From NCBI GenBank assembly GCA_026706505.1, contig JAPOYQ010000927.1, positions 1 to 5,861 of the forward strand: DNA of 5,861 bases. Reading direction: 5' to 3'. Below are positions 5,721 to 5,861 of this stretch, in pieces (position 1 is the first letter of the stretch; each line of letters starts with the position of its first letter). The DNA comes from Gemmatimonadota bacterium. GTDB taxonomy: Bacteria; Latescibacterota; UBA2968; UBA8231. The notes beneath the pieces were generated by a model. That model was given only the letters and a program-made list of their open reading frames with translations. It had not been told where the DNA came from and ran no database searches. The position numbers were made by a program, and so were the translations under genes.

Positions 5721-5861
5721 ATGACCTTAGTAGGCAGCGGAGCATTCACCTATGAAGTGCAGCAGGATTGGTTCGAGTTGCCGGAGGGCTGGCGCTTTGG
5801 CGGGGTTCCAGCCGTGGCCTGCGATTCCGACGATCGGGGCTATGTGTACAGCCGCAGCTCG
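5721..5861 (+). CDS. NHL-type beta-propeller protein, N-terminal fragment (3' truncated by window)
   Basis: AGAGGAG at 5708-5714 lies 6 nt before ATG 5721, and the frame stays open for 47 codons to the window edge. The residues WFELPEGWRFGGVPAVACDSDDRGYVYSRS match the opening of NHL-repeat propellers (peptidyl-alpha-hydroxyglycine amidating lyase-like or six-bladed proteins), where a W-x-x-LPEGW lead is followed by the first blade V-A-x-DSDDRVYV-x-x-R. There is no signal peptide in the visible part. A -10-like TATACT (5695-5700) in the 46-bp gap gives it a possible promoter of its own, though no good -35 accompanies it; co-transcription with the reductase is equally possible. Function cannot be given from the fragment. 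Confidence 0.7.
   Translation, partial: MTLVGSGAFTYEVQQDWFELPEGWRFGGVPAVACDSDDRGYVYSRSS

Overview
The window looks like a piece of chromosome from an uncultivated, fairly GC-rich environmental bacterium. The best taxonomic hint is the large gene at 513-2237. It combines a QNYPNPFNP-type FlgD/type IX-like sorting module, two dockerin-type calcium repeats and a WSPDG (PD40) propeller, a style familiar from Latescibacterota, Poribacteria and related candidate phyla. The truncated propeller gene at the right end fits the same kind of genome. This placement is inference; no rRNA or marker gene is present.

Layout. 1-104: the tail of an unrecognised gene. 105-512: no convincing gene, but it holds a 219-bp insertion (255-473) with 18-bp imperfect terminal inverted repeats flanked by an exact 7-bp direct repeat, i.e. 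a MITE-like element, ending about 40 bp before the next start codon. 513-2237: a secreted multidomain protein with signal peptide, internal sorting-type domain, dockerin pair and six-bladed propeller. 2268-2320: strong hairpin, probable terminator. 2436-2654: small coiled-coil, single-pass membrane protein. 2695-2737: a degenerate copy of the gene end seen at 51-94. 4640-2744 (minus strand): a tight three-gene operon of a 66-aa histidine-rich membrane protein, peptide methionine sulfoxide reductase MsrA, and an Eis-like GNAT acetyltransferase with an SCP2-like C-terminal part. 4751-5674 (plus, divergent): an aldo/keto reductase. 5721-5861: start of an NHL-type beta-propeller protein, cut by the window edge.

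How the genes fit together. The minus-strand operon has an ATGA overlap and a 5-bp gap, so the membrane peptide, MsrA and the acetyltransferase are probably translated together; repair of oxidised methionine is the only firmly assigned role. The NADPH-dependent oxidoreductase facing away from a shared 110-bp region may belong to the same redox or stress theme, but this is only context. No complete new defence or biosynthetic system is visible. The most unusual items are the MITE-like insertion upstream of the secreted protein gene, that protein's inverted domain order with an abrupt strand-composition switch, and the uncharacterised membrane peptide coupled to msrA.
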